Program-made: the position numbers and the translations under genes
Assembly: GCA_016931955.1 (NCBI GenBank)
Contig: JAFGDV010000015.1
Coordinates: 1 to 62,431, forward strand
Source: Candidatus Altarchaeota archaeon
Lineage (GTDB): Archaea; Altiarchaeota; Altiarchaeia; IMC4; QMZM01
Length of the DNA stretch: 62,431 nt
Reading direction: 5' to 3'
Part shown: positions 1-7,131 of the stretch, one piece after another
Numbering within the stretch: position 1 is the stretch's first letter
Layout of the letters: the number at the start of each line of letters is the position of its first letter
Notes under the pieces: generated by a model
What the model was told of the DNA's origin: nothing
The model's database searches: none
What the model saw: only the letters and a program-made list of their open reading frames with translations

Positions 1-54
1 GACGTTCAACCTCCACAAGCAGACCCACAAACAAACCTGCTTAACTATACGTGA
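1..54 (+). pseudogene. Possible 3' end of a tnpB-like gene, cut by window edge
   Basis: One frame is open from the first base to a TGA at 52-54 and encodes a short Gly/Pro/Gln-rich tail of 17 residues starting DVQPPQ. It stops 3 bases before a perfect hairpin of the type found just downstream of tnpB in IS200/IS605 elements. TnpB proteins usually end in a variable tail after a C-terminal zinc finger, so tail plus hairpin is suggestive. Nothing of the catalytic domain is inside the window, so this is an inference from position only. It could equally be non-coding. Confidence 0.25.
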
Positions 55-57
55 ATA

Positions 58-77
58 CCGCCGACTTCAGTCGGCGG
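58..77. repeat. Perfect 8-bp hairpin with TTCA loop, IS200/IS605-end style
   Basis: CCGCCGAC, loop TTCA, GTCGGCGG. The stem is perfect. A near-twin (GAC-TTTA-GTC core) lies at 62369-62388 at the other end of the window. Hairpins with a CTTYAG core are typical of the ends of IS200/IS605 elements, where they are recognised by the Y1 transposase or form the scaffold of the guide RNA. No transposase gene is visible here. Confidence 0.55.
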
Positions 78-201
78 ATATTTATTTGTTTATTTTATTT
101 TTGTTTGAGAGAAAATAAGCCTTTCTTCTGTTTCTTGGTGGAATGTCGTTTGTTTTTGTTTTTTTAGTTTTCTTTGGATTCTTTATAGAGTAGGGAGGTT
201 T

Positions 202-393
202 CTAGGGTGATTGCAGGATGAACTTGAGTAGCATGTAGGAGAAGGTTGCGATTTCGTTCATGAAGAGGGCGGTGTCTATTGGCCATGTGATTTCTAGGAG
301 GCCTGCGATTAGTGCTGTTGTACCGAGTTGGTCTTTTGTTAGTATTAATCCTATTCCGAAGGCGATTCTGACTATTATATAGCATGCTCCGAG
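202..393 (-). pseudogene. Membrane-protein fragment (a), no start codon
   Basis: The frame is open between a TAG at 394-396 and a TAG at 202-204 and encodes about 63 residues with two hydrophobic stretches (YIIVRIAFGIGLIL and TALIAGLLEITW). There is no ATG, GTG or TTG ahead of the hydrophobic part, so it cannot be expressed as it stands. Together with two further membrane-type fragments at 391-663 and 637-756 in alternating orientation, it looks like the debris of one or two membrane-protein genes cut up by inversion. I do not recognise the family. Confidence 0.4.
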
Positions 394-663
394 CTACTCC
401 ACGGACTAAGCAGACCAGACCTACTCCACACCACCAACATCCTAACCTTCATACTCCCCATCTTCTTCCTAATCTCTTACACCTACTCTCTAAAAGGCTA
501 CAAAACCATCGGAAAAACAACAAAAAACAAACTACTAAAAACAACACCCAACATACTAACAGCCATAACACTAATCTTCTTCCTAGGCGTCATCTTCACA
601 GCCTACCAAGGCAGCACCGGCAACTACAAACTCAAATCAGAAATGTTCCCCTACATCCTCTAG
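391..663 (+). pseudogene. Membrane-protein fragment (b), opposite strand to its neighbours
   Basis: The frame encodes about 90 residues (ELLHGLSRPDLL...) with two clear membrane segments (ILTFILPIFFLISYTYSL and ILTAITLIFFLGVIFTAY) and ends at TAG 661-663. The frame stays open upstream into fragment (a) but has no sensible start codon. Third positions are mostly A or C, as in a real coding strand, which favours this frame over the overlapping one that begins at ATG 384. It is probably the C-terminal part of a membrane protein whose 5' end has been lost. Confidence 0.4.
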
Positions 664-756
664 GTATGACATCTGGTTTATCGTCCAACAGATTAAGATA
701 AGGATTGAAATGATTCCTGCGTATGCTCCGTGTCTTAGTGTTTTGTCTATGTTAGA
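637..756 (-). pseudogene. Membrane-protein fragment (c); flanked by non-coding DNA
   Basis: A short open frame of about 40 residues (LRHGAYAGIISILILICWT) has one membrane segment and no start codon. It overlaps the end of fragment (b) on the other strand, so the true junction probably lies near 664. The base pattern TGCTCCG at its upstream edge also occurs at the upstream edge of fragment (a), which may mark a rearrangement point. From 757 to about 888 I see nothing coding; the promoter of the next gene begins after that. Confidence 0.3.
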
Positions 757-888
757 CTATTATCTCTCAGTGTATTTAATCTCTTCTTTTATCATCTGCT
801 CTCCTATAGAATACTGTGGGTGAGCCTTGTTTCTGGGATGTGCTGAAGGGAAAAACGTCTTTAAAGCAAGCCAGACCTCAAAACGTCT

Positions 889-1200
889 ATTTTTAAATAC
901 AGAATACAGTATATTATGTATTAAATATAAATTAAAATTGAACATATTTGCCATAATCGACCTAATAAAGCAAATAAAGACGACACCCCATACAGTCCAC
1001 GCTCAACAGATAATCCCACTCAAAAAACCGGAGGTGCGGCCATGAACACTCTGTTGATGTCACACAACCACCAGGTGAACAAGTACGCGACCATGACAGA
1101 TGAAGGCCTAGAGGAGGAGGCAAAGTTCCACCGAGCCAAATTAGAGATAATCGAAGGCATCCGAAGAGCCAGAAAAAACAGAACATGGGACAAGAGACTA
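889..1200 (+). repeat. Duplicated promoter-plus-gene module, copy A
   Basis: This stretch aligns with 5511-5826 over its whole length. The best conserved blocks are TTTTTAAATA (from 890), an AT-rich block ending in TATTAAATATAAA (about 909-931) that is a good TATA region, GAACATATTTGCCAT (about 940-954), and ACCGGAGGTG just before the start codon. The spacing from the first block to the ATG is about 150 bases in both copies. A transcript starting about 25 bases after the TATA block would have a leader of roughly 95 bases, which is long for this genome. Confidence 0.7.
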
Positions 1201-1236
1201 TCCCATAGAAAACACCCGCATCCCTTAACGCAGTAA
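1042..1236 (+). CDS. Small basic protein, paralogue of the one at 5669
   Basis: The product is 64 residues, soluble, charged and mostly helical, starting MNTLLMSHNHQ. I do not recognise the family. A strong ribosome binding site (CGGAGGTG) stands just ahead of the ATG. Over the 53 codons shared with the second copy, I count 14 silent and 7 replacement codon differences, so selection has acted on the protein and both copies are real genes. This copy has a C-terminal extension (LSHRKHPHPLTQ) where the other one stops. No Cys pairs or membrane segments are present. A DNA- or RNA-binding role is possible from the charge, but nothing shows it. Confidence 0.7.
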   Translation: MNTLLMSHNHQVNKYATMTDEGLEEEAKFHRAKLEIIEGIRRARKNRTWDKRLSHRKHPHPLTQ

Positions 1237-1265
1237 AAGAGCCCTCAAAGGCATGGGGGGATATT

Positions 1266-2012
1266 TCACTTGAAAAGCCAGCCCAGTAAGCCTTTATCCC
1301 CAAGCTCCTGCTGTGCGAGCTCCTGCAGGCGCGTCTGTTCTTCTTCAATCAACAGCATCTGTTCATCGATGAAGGCCTGAAATTCAGGATCATACTCTTC
1401 ACGGACACGTTGCAGCTGCTGAAGACGGACGCGGTTCTGATTCAACTCAGCCTGAATAGTTGCGGCAGCATTCTCTTCGCCGCCGAAGAAAAACCTCATC
1501 AAACCCGCCCTGTTCTGGATAGCCTCCTCAGCCTCAACAGTCTTATTCACGGAATTATCGAAGCCTCGAGCGATTGCGGAAATATTCTGCCCGATTCCGC
1601 CAGAGAAATTACCAGCCTCCCGCAGAGCAAGCAGATTCATCACAGCCTCCCTTACCGTGTTCTGGTTCCTGAAGACCTTCTGCTTATCCCGGTTGCTGAC
1701 GTTCTCAAGCCTTGATTCAAGAAGCTGCTTGTTCCCCAAGGTCTTATTTCGAAGCTGATCCAGGACTTGATCCTTCTCCGCCTTAGACATATTCTTGTGA
1801 ATCTGCAGACCAGCTGCATCAGATTTACCTGGAGCCTCTTTGCCTGAGGACTTATTATCCTTAGCGGATGCTGGGCTGTCTTTATCCACGCCCTGGCCCT
1901 TGACTTCCTTATCCTCCAAACCCGGTGGAGATGGATTCCCTCCCTTTTCAGCAAAGACTACAGCAGACAACAAGAGAACAAAAACCAAGGAAACAATGAT
2001 GAATCTTTTCAT
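1266..2012 (-). CDS. Secreted, Lys/Gln-rich coiled-coil protein
   Basis: The 248-residue product has an N-terminal signal peptide (FIIVSLVFVLLLSAVVFA, cleavage likely near residue 21). A disordered Gly/Ser/Lys linker follows to about residue 65, then a long helical part rich in Gln, Glu and Asn that ends in a predicted coiled coil (NRVRLQQLQRVREEYD) and GLLGWLFK. The likely location is outside the cytoplasmic membrane. Proteins of this build are common in archaeal genomes without a known function. It is convergent with the small gene at 1042, with a 29-base gap. The ATG at 2012 is the only start that includes the signal peptide. Confidence 0.7.
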   Translation of the reverse strand: MKRFIIVSLVFVLLLSAVVFAEKGGNPSPPGLEDKEVKGQGVDKDSPASAKDNKSSGKEAPGKSDAAGLQIHKNMSKAEKDQVLDQLRNKTLGNKQLLESRLENVSNRDKQKVFRNQNTVREAVMNLLALREAGNFSGGIGQNISAIARGFDNSVNKTVEAEEAIQNRAGLMRFFFGGEENAAATIQAELNQNRVRLQQLQRVREEYDPEFQAFIDEQMLLIEEEQTRLQELAQQELGDKGLLGWLFK

Positions 2013-2066
2013 GTTAGCTTATTAGTAGAAGCGATATAAAAACTTACCGAAATCCCCAGATGCAGC

Positions 2067-2354
2067 TCACGCAGATGCCTTCGGAGGCTTCTGTTTAGGT
2101 TGCGGTTTCTCCACCACAGGTGGACAAACACGCCTCTCCCTCAAGGCGACGGCGAAAAAAACAAGACACGCCAAAAACGCGGAAAAAAACACGAGAATAT
2201 TATACAAAACAACCAAGCTAAGATAGAGTTGACCACAATCATCGCCAACCAAAGAAGCAGCCCCAGAATAAGACAAAGCAAACAACGCCAGATTAGCTAA
2301 AACAACAGTCAACACCGCAACCCCAAAACACTTAATGAAAGTCTTCAGATTCAT
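2067..2354 (-). CDS. Small membrane protein, two TM segments
   Basis: The 95-residue product has two hydrophobic helices (about residues 9-30 and 45-68) joined by a short loop containing the single acidic-Cys motif DDCGQ. It ends in a Pro/Lys-rich tail (EKPQPKQKPPKASA) that is probably cytoplasmic. The family is not recognised. It stands alone between two minus-strand genes with gaps of 54 and 105 bases and probably has its own promoter. Confidence 0.6.
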   Translation of the reverse strand: MNLKTFIKCFGVAVLTVVLANLALFALSYSGAASLVGDDCGQLYLSLVVLYNILVFFSAFLACLVFFAVALRERRVCPPVVEKPQPKQKPPKASA

Positions 2355-2459
2355 GCCAAAAAACCACCTAACTAATTACACCTAGGAGAAGAAACACTAT
2401 AAATGGAAGAAAATAATCCCCCCAAGGCTTGCTGAAGAAACAACCTCGACCAAAGACGA

Positions 2460-3296
2460 CTACTTACGGCGAAGATTTTGGTCCAACCAATAACAGAACA
2501 GATCAAAGCAGCCCAGATCCCTTATCTCCCCAAAGTCATACCTGTGAACCAGGAAAGAAACAAGACCCCTGATCTTGTTAACATTAAAAGGATACTCCAC
2601 CAAACCCTCGCCAAGAGAATCCGATTTTCTCAAAACAGACTTCATCAAGAAACCATAAACCCTCCTCGTCGAATCATTCAACAAAGGAAAATCCCTGTTC
2701 AAAGAATAAAACATGGGCGTAACAGACCTACACTGCAGCCCCTTGCTATAACTACCTGAATTGAACCTCCGAAGCAGCGAATCCAGATTACGGGGGTTCT
2801 CCACAAAACCCAAGACCAAGTCAAATAAGTGGTTAGCCAGCTTATTCCAATCTTGATCACCATAACCATACTCCGAGAAAAGCCCCTTCATGTTCACAAA
2901 AGAAGGCGCAACACTAAATCCGCTCTCACTGTTCGGGAGAAGCCTGAACAAAACAAGATTGGTGAAGTCATCAGAATCTCTATCCAAAGCTCTCAGTTTC
3001 TCAAAAATCTCTTGAATCTCCTGAGGCCTGCGCACAACAACATGATCCAAGTATCTCCTACCCTCATCGGTTTTCAGGAAACCACGAAAGCGCTCAATCA
3101 ATGAGTTGATATCAGGGGCTCCGACAAGTTCCTCATCCAAGTCAAACTCAGAAAGATTCTCCACAGATTCATCGACGACAGAGCCCCCCTCCTTAGCTTC
3201 ATCGACGACAGAAGTTTCCTCCTTCCAGGCACCCACATAATCGGTTAACCTGGCCTGAGGAGACTCCTCATCAATCCTTTTACGACCTGCTGTCAC
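2460..3296 (-). CDS. Hypothetical soluble protein
   Basis: The product is 278 residues. Residues 1-60 are acidic and low in complexity, with a short internal duplication (SVVDEAKEGG, SVVDESVEN). The rest is helical and globular. A stretch near residue 190 (TPMFYSLNRDFPLLNDST) weakly recalls the helical domains before AAA ATPases of McrB-like restriction proteins, where the motif is FPILN. That is only a resemblance by eye. There are no membrane segments and no P-loop. Its neighbours are unrelated small secreted proteins. Confidence 0.6.
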   Translation of the reverse strand: MTAGRKRIDEESPQARLTDYVGAWKEETSVVDEAKEGGSVVDESVENLSEFDLDEELVGAPDINSLIERFRGFLKTDEGRRYLDHVVVRRPQEIQEIFEKLRALDRDSDDFTNLVLFRLLPNSESGFSVAPSFVNMKGLFSEYGYGDQDWNKLANHLFDLVLGFVENPRNLDSLLRRFNSGSYSKGLQCRSVTPMFYSLNRDFPLLNDSTRRVYGFLMKSVLRKSDSLGEGLVEYPFNVNKIRGLVSFLVHRYDFGEIRDLGCFDLFCYWLDQNLRRK

Positions 3297-3356
3297 GCAA
3301 TCCCCTCACTCTGTTTAACTAATGTAATCCCTTCGTTAAAAGACAGCCTGAAAGGG

Positions 3357-3766
3357 TCAGTTCTCAGCGAAGTCGTAGATGTTGTTGTCTACTATGACTT
3401 GGGGGAAACAGAATTCCTCAGCCATGGCGCCTATGCCGACTGGGACATAAATGGATCTGATTTCGCCGCCGACTGAGATGCAATCCGATAAGCTGACATT
3501 ATACCTGATAACCCTTACCGTGTACTGGGGGCATACATCAGAACATGGAAAAGAGACCCTGACTGGAACTCCGTTATGGTAGCCGATGATGTAATCCTCA
3601 AATATCATCTCCTCTTTGTTGAAAGAAGATCTAGCATAACGTAGTAATCCCTCATCAGACAAAGTTTCATTCGAAGGGATCTGTTTCTTGGACTCATACA
3701 AAAAAATACCCACAACGACAGATAAAAAACCAAAATCAAGACAAGATAAACGATTTCTTTTTCCAT
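3357..3766 (-). pseudogene. Membrane-anchored small protein, frameshifted in a T7 run
   Basis: The body is an 118-codon open frame (SKKQIPSNETLSDEGLL...), but its only start in that frame is a GTG at 3711-3713 with no ribosome binding site. In the next frame, ATG 3764-3766 has a good site (AGGAGGG, 3779-3785) and encodes a signal anchor (IVYLVLILVFYLSLWVFF). The two frames join exactly at the run of seven T at 3701-3707 (minus strand). One extra T would give a continuous protein of about 136 residues with one N-terminal helix and an outer domain with two Cys in a CSDVC motif. It may be a sequencing slip, a true mutation or slippage. Confidence 0.6.
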
Positions 3767-3870
3767 GAATAAGCTAAACCCTCCTGTTCATCTATGGAAG
3801 AGAGTCCTGATAAATAGTCAGAGAAGGCCGACTTTATTACTAAAAATAAGATAATTTCTGTAATTTACTA

Positions 3871-3880
3871 TTTAAATATA
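3871..3880 (+). promoter_or_regulatory. TATA box of the Doc-like toxin gene
   Basis: TTTAAATATA is centred about 26 bases upstream of the TTG start at 3901, so the expected transcription start falls on the start codon. A leaderless message fits the absence of a ribosome binding site there. Confidence 0.55.
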
Positions 3881-3900
3881 AAATTTAATAATATATCACA

Positions 3901-4254
3901 TTGGCAATAAAACCCGACTGCCTAACAAAGGATAGCATAATCGAGATAAACAAACAATTCGAAAACGGAACCCTTAGAGATGAGAGAAGCCTAGACTTCA
4001 CAATATACAAGGTTTCAAGAACACAAGGCGTCAACAGAAAAGCAGCAACACTGTTAATAGAAATAGTCACAAAACACCCATTTATTGATGGAAACAAGAG
4101 AACGGCGATCGAGAGCATGAAAGCACTCCTAGCCATGCATGGAAAAGAAATAACAACAAAAGATAACACACTGTTTGACATGATATCCAGGATCACAAGC
4201 CAAAGATACACAACAGACGAGACAACAACCTGGATCGCAAACCACACAAAATGA
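3901..4254 (+). CDS. doc: Doc-type Fic family toxin
   Basis: The product is 117 residues, about the size of Doc (126). The active-site motif HPFIDGNKRTA lies near residue 60. It matches Doc proteins (HxFxDxNKR) rather than AMP-transferring Fic proteins (HxFxxGNGRxxR), because Lys replaces the second Gly. Known Doc transfers phosphate from ATP to elongation factor Tu and is held in check by Phd. No Phd-like gene lies upstream; instead a 42-codon ORF overlaps the stop by four bases. The TTG start is supported by the TATA box placement. Confidence 0.8.
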   Translation: MAIKPDCLTKDSIIEINKQFENGTLRDERSLDFTIYKVSRTQGVNRKAATLLIEIVTKHPFIDGNKRTAIESMKALLAMHGKEITTKDNTLFDMISRITSQRYTTDETTTWIANHTK

Positions 4255-4379
4255 AAATAGTCGAAATGATGAAAATCAAACGCCCAGTCATACTGGCAGA
4301 ATGGGAAGACATCAAAGAATTCGTCAAAAAAGACATAAAAGAAAACAAGAAATTCTACAAAAAACTAGCGGAAATGTGA
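4251..4379 (+). CDS. Small ORF overlapping the Doc gene; candidate antitoxin
   Basis: The product is 42 residues, highly charged and helical (MKIVEMMKIKRPVILAEWEDI... ending KKFYKKLAEM). Its ATG overlaps the toxin stop (ATGA), so the two are translationally coupled. Known Doc antitoxins (Phd) are encoded upstream, and their C-terminal helix covers the Doc active site; a short helical peptide could do the same. I do not recognise the family. The role is inferred from position alone. Confidence 0.55.
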   Translation: MKIVEMMKIKRPVILAEWEDIKEFVKKDIKENKKFYKKLAEM

Positions 4380-4444
4380 GACAAAAAGAATTCCTATAGA
4401 CAGGGCTTTTTATTTACGTGGTTTATGTAAATAGTTTAACATAG

Positions 4445-4459
4445 GTTGTCAGAGACAAC
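4445..4459. terminator. Short hairpin between convergent genes
   Basis: GTTGTC-AGA-GACAAC forms a perfect 6-bp stem with a 3-base loop between the Doc operon (ends 4379) and the convergent gene ending at 4488. There is no T run after it, so a terminator role is only positional. Confidence 0.25.
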
Positions 4460-4487
4460 AGGATGAGGATGTTCCTCCGCTGGAGAG

Positions 4488-4838
4488 TCACCTTAACAGA
4501 TCAGGGCGGAGCAGCCCATCCTTTGCAGGTTTATCCCCCTCGACCGGTTTCAATACAGTAAAGAAACGCTGAAAGAAATAAGCAAAAAGAGAGAGATACG
4601 AAGTCGCAAAAACCCAAAAATAGGCCTCCTCACCAATCCACACCCCCAACGGTGAGAGGATAGAATAGAGCCGCGGATACAAAACCCCAAATAAAAAGAA
4701 CAACACAAATAAAACAATGTAACTACTCCGGGATAGTATACACTTTCCACCGCATTTATCACAAATTATAACCTTCTTACTCTTACTTAAAGCAGAAGAA
4801 GAAATCTCCTTCCTGCAATGAGGACACTTAGCCATCAA
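4488..4838 (-). CDS. Zinc-ribbon membrane protein
   Basis: The 116-residue product begins with two Cys pairs (CPHC at about residue 5, CDKCGGKC at about 26), a rubredoxin-like zinc ribbon. Two membrane helices follow (about 39-60 and 68-92) and then a charged tail. The layout resembles the small CXXC-20-CXXC proteins of bacteria, whose function is unknown. The start could be either of two adjacent ATG codons (MMAKC). It probably sits in the membrane with the ribbon in the cytoplasm. Confidence 0.65.
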   Translation of the reverse strand: MMAKCPHCRKEISSSALSKSKKVIICDKCGGKCILSRSSYIVLFVLFFLFGVLYPRLYSILSPLGVWIGEEAYFWVFATSYLSLFAYFFQRFFTVLKPVEGDKPAKDGLLRPDLLR

Positions 4839-4888
4839 TTAATCTATTATAGCCTACAGATAAATAGATGGGATTTTGTTTTCCTCGG

Positions 4889-5305
4889 TCAGCAGCATCC
4901 GGATTGTATCATGTCGATGCAGCCGTTGCATGATGTGTTCTTGTTTTTGATAGTCTGGAAGAATTCCCCGCAGGAAACCCGCACAAACCCGTCGTTTTCC
5001 CGCAGCTCGAAGAAATTATGGCAGCTCCCACATACACTGAAAGAATGAACAGCAAAACAAGCCTCCAATGTTTCCTCAGGAAAAGAAATCCCCGTAGACA
5101 ACTCATCCCTAGAATACTCAGTCGAATCAAAAAAACAATCCGACCCAAAACCATCAACGCAGTCGCCATGGCATACAATTTTCCCCTCAACCTCGCACAA
5201 ATCAATCACGTCCTGTGAAATCGTAAGATCAGAATCTATCGAAGAATCCCAAACACAACCACATAAAAAAATCAAAAACAGAACAGAAAAAACCCTCCAA
5301 TCCAT
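4889..5305 (-). CDS. Cys-rich lipoprotein
   Basis: The 138-residue product has an N-terminal hydrophobic segment ending in the lipobox-like FLCGC, so a lipid anchor at Cys 15 or 17 is likely. The outer part has about fourteen Cys residues, several in close pairs (CGSC, CNGC, CC at the end), suggesting disulfides or metal binding. The family is not recognised. The start is ATG 5305; a TATA-like ATATTTATAGTG follows the expected spacing on the minus strand. Confidence 0.6.
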   Translation of the reverse strand: MDWRVFSVLFLIFLCGCVWDSSIDSDLTISQDVIDLCEVEGKIVCHGDCVDGFGSDCFFDSTEYSRDELSTGISFPEETLEACFAVHSFSVCGSCHNFFELRENDGFVRVSCGEFFQTIKNKNTSCNGCIDMIQSGCC

Positions 5306-5354
5306 CCTAGTTAATCTATTAGGGAGATCACTATAAATATAAGGGAAGGGAGTA

Positions 5355-5507
5355 TTATTTTGTCTCCCGCTTTCTGGAATCTCTGCCTAGAATCTTATCC
5401 GGGAGATAGCTGAATCGGTGGATGATATATAAGAACGCGAAAAAAATTACAACCCCTACAATAGATCTAATAAAACCCAACTCCTGGATAAAACCAAAGC
5501 CACCCAA
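5355..5507 (-). CDS. Possible 50-residue membrane protein
   Basis: A TTG-started frame encodes MGGFGFIQELGF, one membrane helix (SIVGVVIFFAFLYIIHRF) and a basic tail (RDSRKRETK), a sensible layout for a small inner-membrane protein. An in-frame TAA just upstream limits the start to this TTG. A T/A-rich block (TTTATTTAAAAA) upstream on this strand could be its TATA box, and it lies within the duplicated promoter block of the gene at 5669. No ribosome binding site is visible. Confidence 0.3.
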   Translation of the reverse strand: MGGFGFIQELGFIRSIVGVVIFFAFLYIIHRFSYLPDKILGRDSRKRETK

Positions 5508-5510
5508 ATA

Positions 5511-5826
5511 TGTCCATTTTTAAATAAATAATCTAGTATATTATATATTAAATATAAACTAATATCGAACATATTTGCCATCATCAGGCCAAAAACACTA
5601 CCAAGGATTACAACCCATACACTCCACACTCCCAAAATACCTACTCTTGAAAAACCGGAGGTGAAAATATGAATACATTACTGATGTCCTATAACCATCA
5701 GGTGAACAAGTACGCGACCATGACAGATGAAGGCTTAAAGGAAGAGGTAAGGTTTCACCGAGCCAAATTAGAGATCATCGAAGGCATCCTCGGTGCAAGA
5801 AAAAACAGGACATGGGATAAGAGGAT
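5511..5826 (+). repeat. Duplicated promoter-plus-gene module, copy B
   Basis: This is the second copy of the module at 889-1200. Shared blocks in order are TTTTTAAATA (from 5517), GTATATTATATATTAAATATAAA, GAACATATTTGCCAT (5567-5581), ACCCATACACTCCAC and ACCGGAGGTG. The leader between the fourth block and the ribosome binding site has diverged most. Because the promoter blocks are as well preserved as the coding part, regulation seems to have been kept along with the protein. Confidence 0.7.
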
Positions 5827-5830
5827 ATAA
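5669..5830 (+). CDS. Small basic protein, paralogue of the one at 1042
   Basis: The product is 53 residues (MNTLLMSYNHQ... ending TWDKRI), too short for most gene finders. It matches the gene at 1042 at 46 of 53 residues. Most base changes between the copies are silent, so it is a real coding sequence. A strong ribosome binding site (CGGAGGTG) precedes the ATG. The function is unknown. It stops where the other copy carries a twelve-residue extension. It is convergent with the XRE regulator gene. Confidence 0.65.
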   Translation: MNTLLMSYNHQVNKYATMTDEGLKEEVRFHRAKLEIIEGILGARKNRTWDKRI

Positions 5831-5891
5831 CAAAAGGTCCATCAGATTACTGGCAGCAGCAATCCAATATCATAAAGAACCAAACAAAAGA

Positions 5892-6098
5892 CTATTCTCC
5901 TTCGAAGGAGAACAGTTCCTCGACGTATTCTCGGCCCAGGGCGCGCGTGATCCGGTAAGCTAAAAAAAGGCTTGGATTAAAGCGGCCATGCTCTAAGGCG
6001 TTGACGGTCTGCCGGGAAACGCCGACACGGTCAGCCAGCTGCTGCTGAGATAAACCAAGGCGCAGTCTCTCGCCGGCGACGAAGGACTTGAGCCTCAT
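5892..6098 (-). CDS. XRE-family transcription regulator
   Basis: The product is 68 residues, essentially one helix-turn-helix domain: [22 protein letters not shown] at about residues 16-37, then the usual helix 4-5 region ([15 protein letters not shown]) and a short acidic tail. It is like the minimal archaeal YgzD/HipB type. I chose the ATG at 6096-6098 rather than the upstream one at 6114-6116: the TATA box (TTATATACT) on this strand lies at about 6118-6127, about 25 bases upstream of 6098, giving a leaderless message. Two 20-base direct repeats at the promoter suggest self-regulation. It is divergent from the ATP-grasp gene. Confidence 0.85.
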   Translation of the reverse strand: MRLKSFVAGERLRLGLSQQQLADRVGVSRQTVNALEHGRFNPSLFLAYRITRALGREYVEELFSFEGE

Positions 6099-6148
6099 GT
6101 AAAGAATATGTGACATATGAGTATATAAATGTAAAAAATATATGACAT
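6097..6148 (-). promoter_or_regulatory. XRE promoter with two operator repeats around the TATA box
   Basis: Read on the minus strand, ATGTCATATATTTTTTACAT (6129-6148) and ATGTCACATATTCTTTACAT (6097-6116) match at 18 of 20 positions and start 32 bases apart, about three helical turns. Each is itself an imperfect dyad (ATGT...ACAT). The TATA box lies between them and the second repeat covers the start codon. This is the layout expected for a dimeric repressor that blocks its own promoter. Confidence 0.7.
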
Positions 6149-6215
6149 CCACATAACAGGCCAAACAAACACACCCAGATATATACAGCTTCTGTTCTAT
6201 TATTATTGTTACTGA

Positions 6216-7103
6216 ATGGCAAAAATAGGAGTGCTTGAACTCAGGAGCGACAGATTCACAGAGGATGTTGTGTCCGGGCTCCAGGATTATGAGGTCGAAT
6301 TCCTCTCATTCGGGGAGCAGACCCTGCCGATAGAGTCCGACCTAAGAGTAGTGGTCGACCGACTAAGCTACTGCGACACCTACCTGAAAGAGATCGTAAA
6401 AAACCTGGCATTGGATGGCACATACGTGATAAACAACCCATTCTCTTCCACCACGATAAACAAGATACTGGAGACAAAACACTTCAAGTCAGTTAGGATA
6501 CAGCACCCTAAGACGTTCGCCCTGCCCAAGATGGACAACAGCGATCTAAAGGACATAGTACATGAACCCGACTGGGACAGGATCGCGGGAGAGATAAAGT
6601 TCCCATGCATAATCAAGCCATTCGACGGATACGCGTGGACCAACGTCTACAAGATCGAATCACTGGAAGACCTGAGACTACACCATGACGGGATGAAGAA
6701 CAACCACATACTCTTGGTGCAGAACATGGTGGATTTCGTCGACTACTACCGTGTATTCTGCATCGACAAAAAAGACGTGCTCATCTCCAAATGGAACCCG
6801 AAACCCTTCGACATGGGAAAATACATACACTCCGACCTGAAACAGATCGACGACCTGAGGACCAAGATCACCAAGTCGACGATAAGATTGAACAAACTAC
6901 TTGACTTAGACATAAACACCGTCGAATGGTGCATCACAGAAGACCGGGAAGCAGTGGTCATAGAAGCATTCAACGAGGTCCCAGACATCGTTCCAGCGCA
7001 CCTACCCCAACCATACTATAAATGGCTGGTGGAGAAATTCAGCGAATGCATAATAGACAAATACGAATCAGATAAGACAAACAAGACAATCTTCCGCCAC
7101 TGA
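6216..7103 (+). CDS. ATP-grasp enzyme, RimK-like
   Basis: The 295-residue product has an N-terminal alpha/beta domain (about 1-95), an ATP-binding middle with [17 protein letters not shown] near residue 130, and the C-terminal metal-binding stretch [13 protein letters not shown] near residue 248, where E and N bind magnesium in this fold. Such enzymes join a carboxylate to an amine or thiol through an acyl phosphate. The substrate cannot be told. The gene stands alone, with a TATA box (ATATATAC) about 34 bases upstream, divergent from the XRE regulator, which may control it. Confidence 0.7.
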   Translation: MAKIGVLELRSDRFTEDVVSGLQDYEVEFLSFGEQTLPIESDLRVVVDRLSYCDTYLKEIVKNLALDGTYVINNPFSSTTINKILETKHFKSVRIQHPKTFALPKMDNSDLKDIVHEPDWDRIAGEIKFPCIIKPFDGYAWTNVYKIESLEDLRLHHDGMKNNHILLVQNMVDFVDYYRVFCIDKKDVLISKWNPKPFDMGKYIHSDLKQIDDLRTKITKSTIRLNKLLDLDINTVEWCITEDREAVVIEAFNEVPDIVPAHLPQPYYKWLVEKFSECIIDKYESDKTNKTIFRH

Positions 7104-7131
7104 TTTATCTGATGCAATCCAATATCCCCCT

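Noticed and set aside
384..701. 105-codon plus-strand ORF from ATG 384
   Set aside because: It is very rich in His, Pro, Thr and Asn. The frame one base over gives a sensible membrane sequence in the same DNA, so this is a shadow.
4380..4487. Possible small RNA between the toxin operon and the zinc-ribbon gene
   Set aside because: Only one 6-bp hairpin is seen, with no promoter that fits; it is listed as a weak terminator instead.
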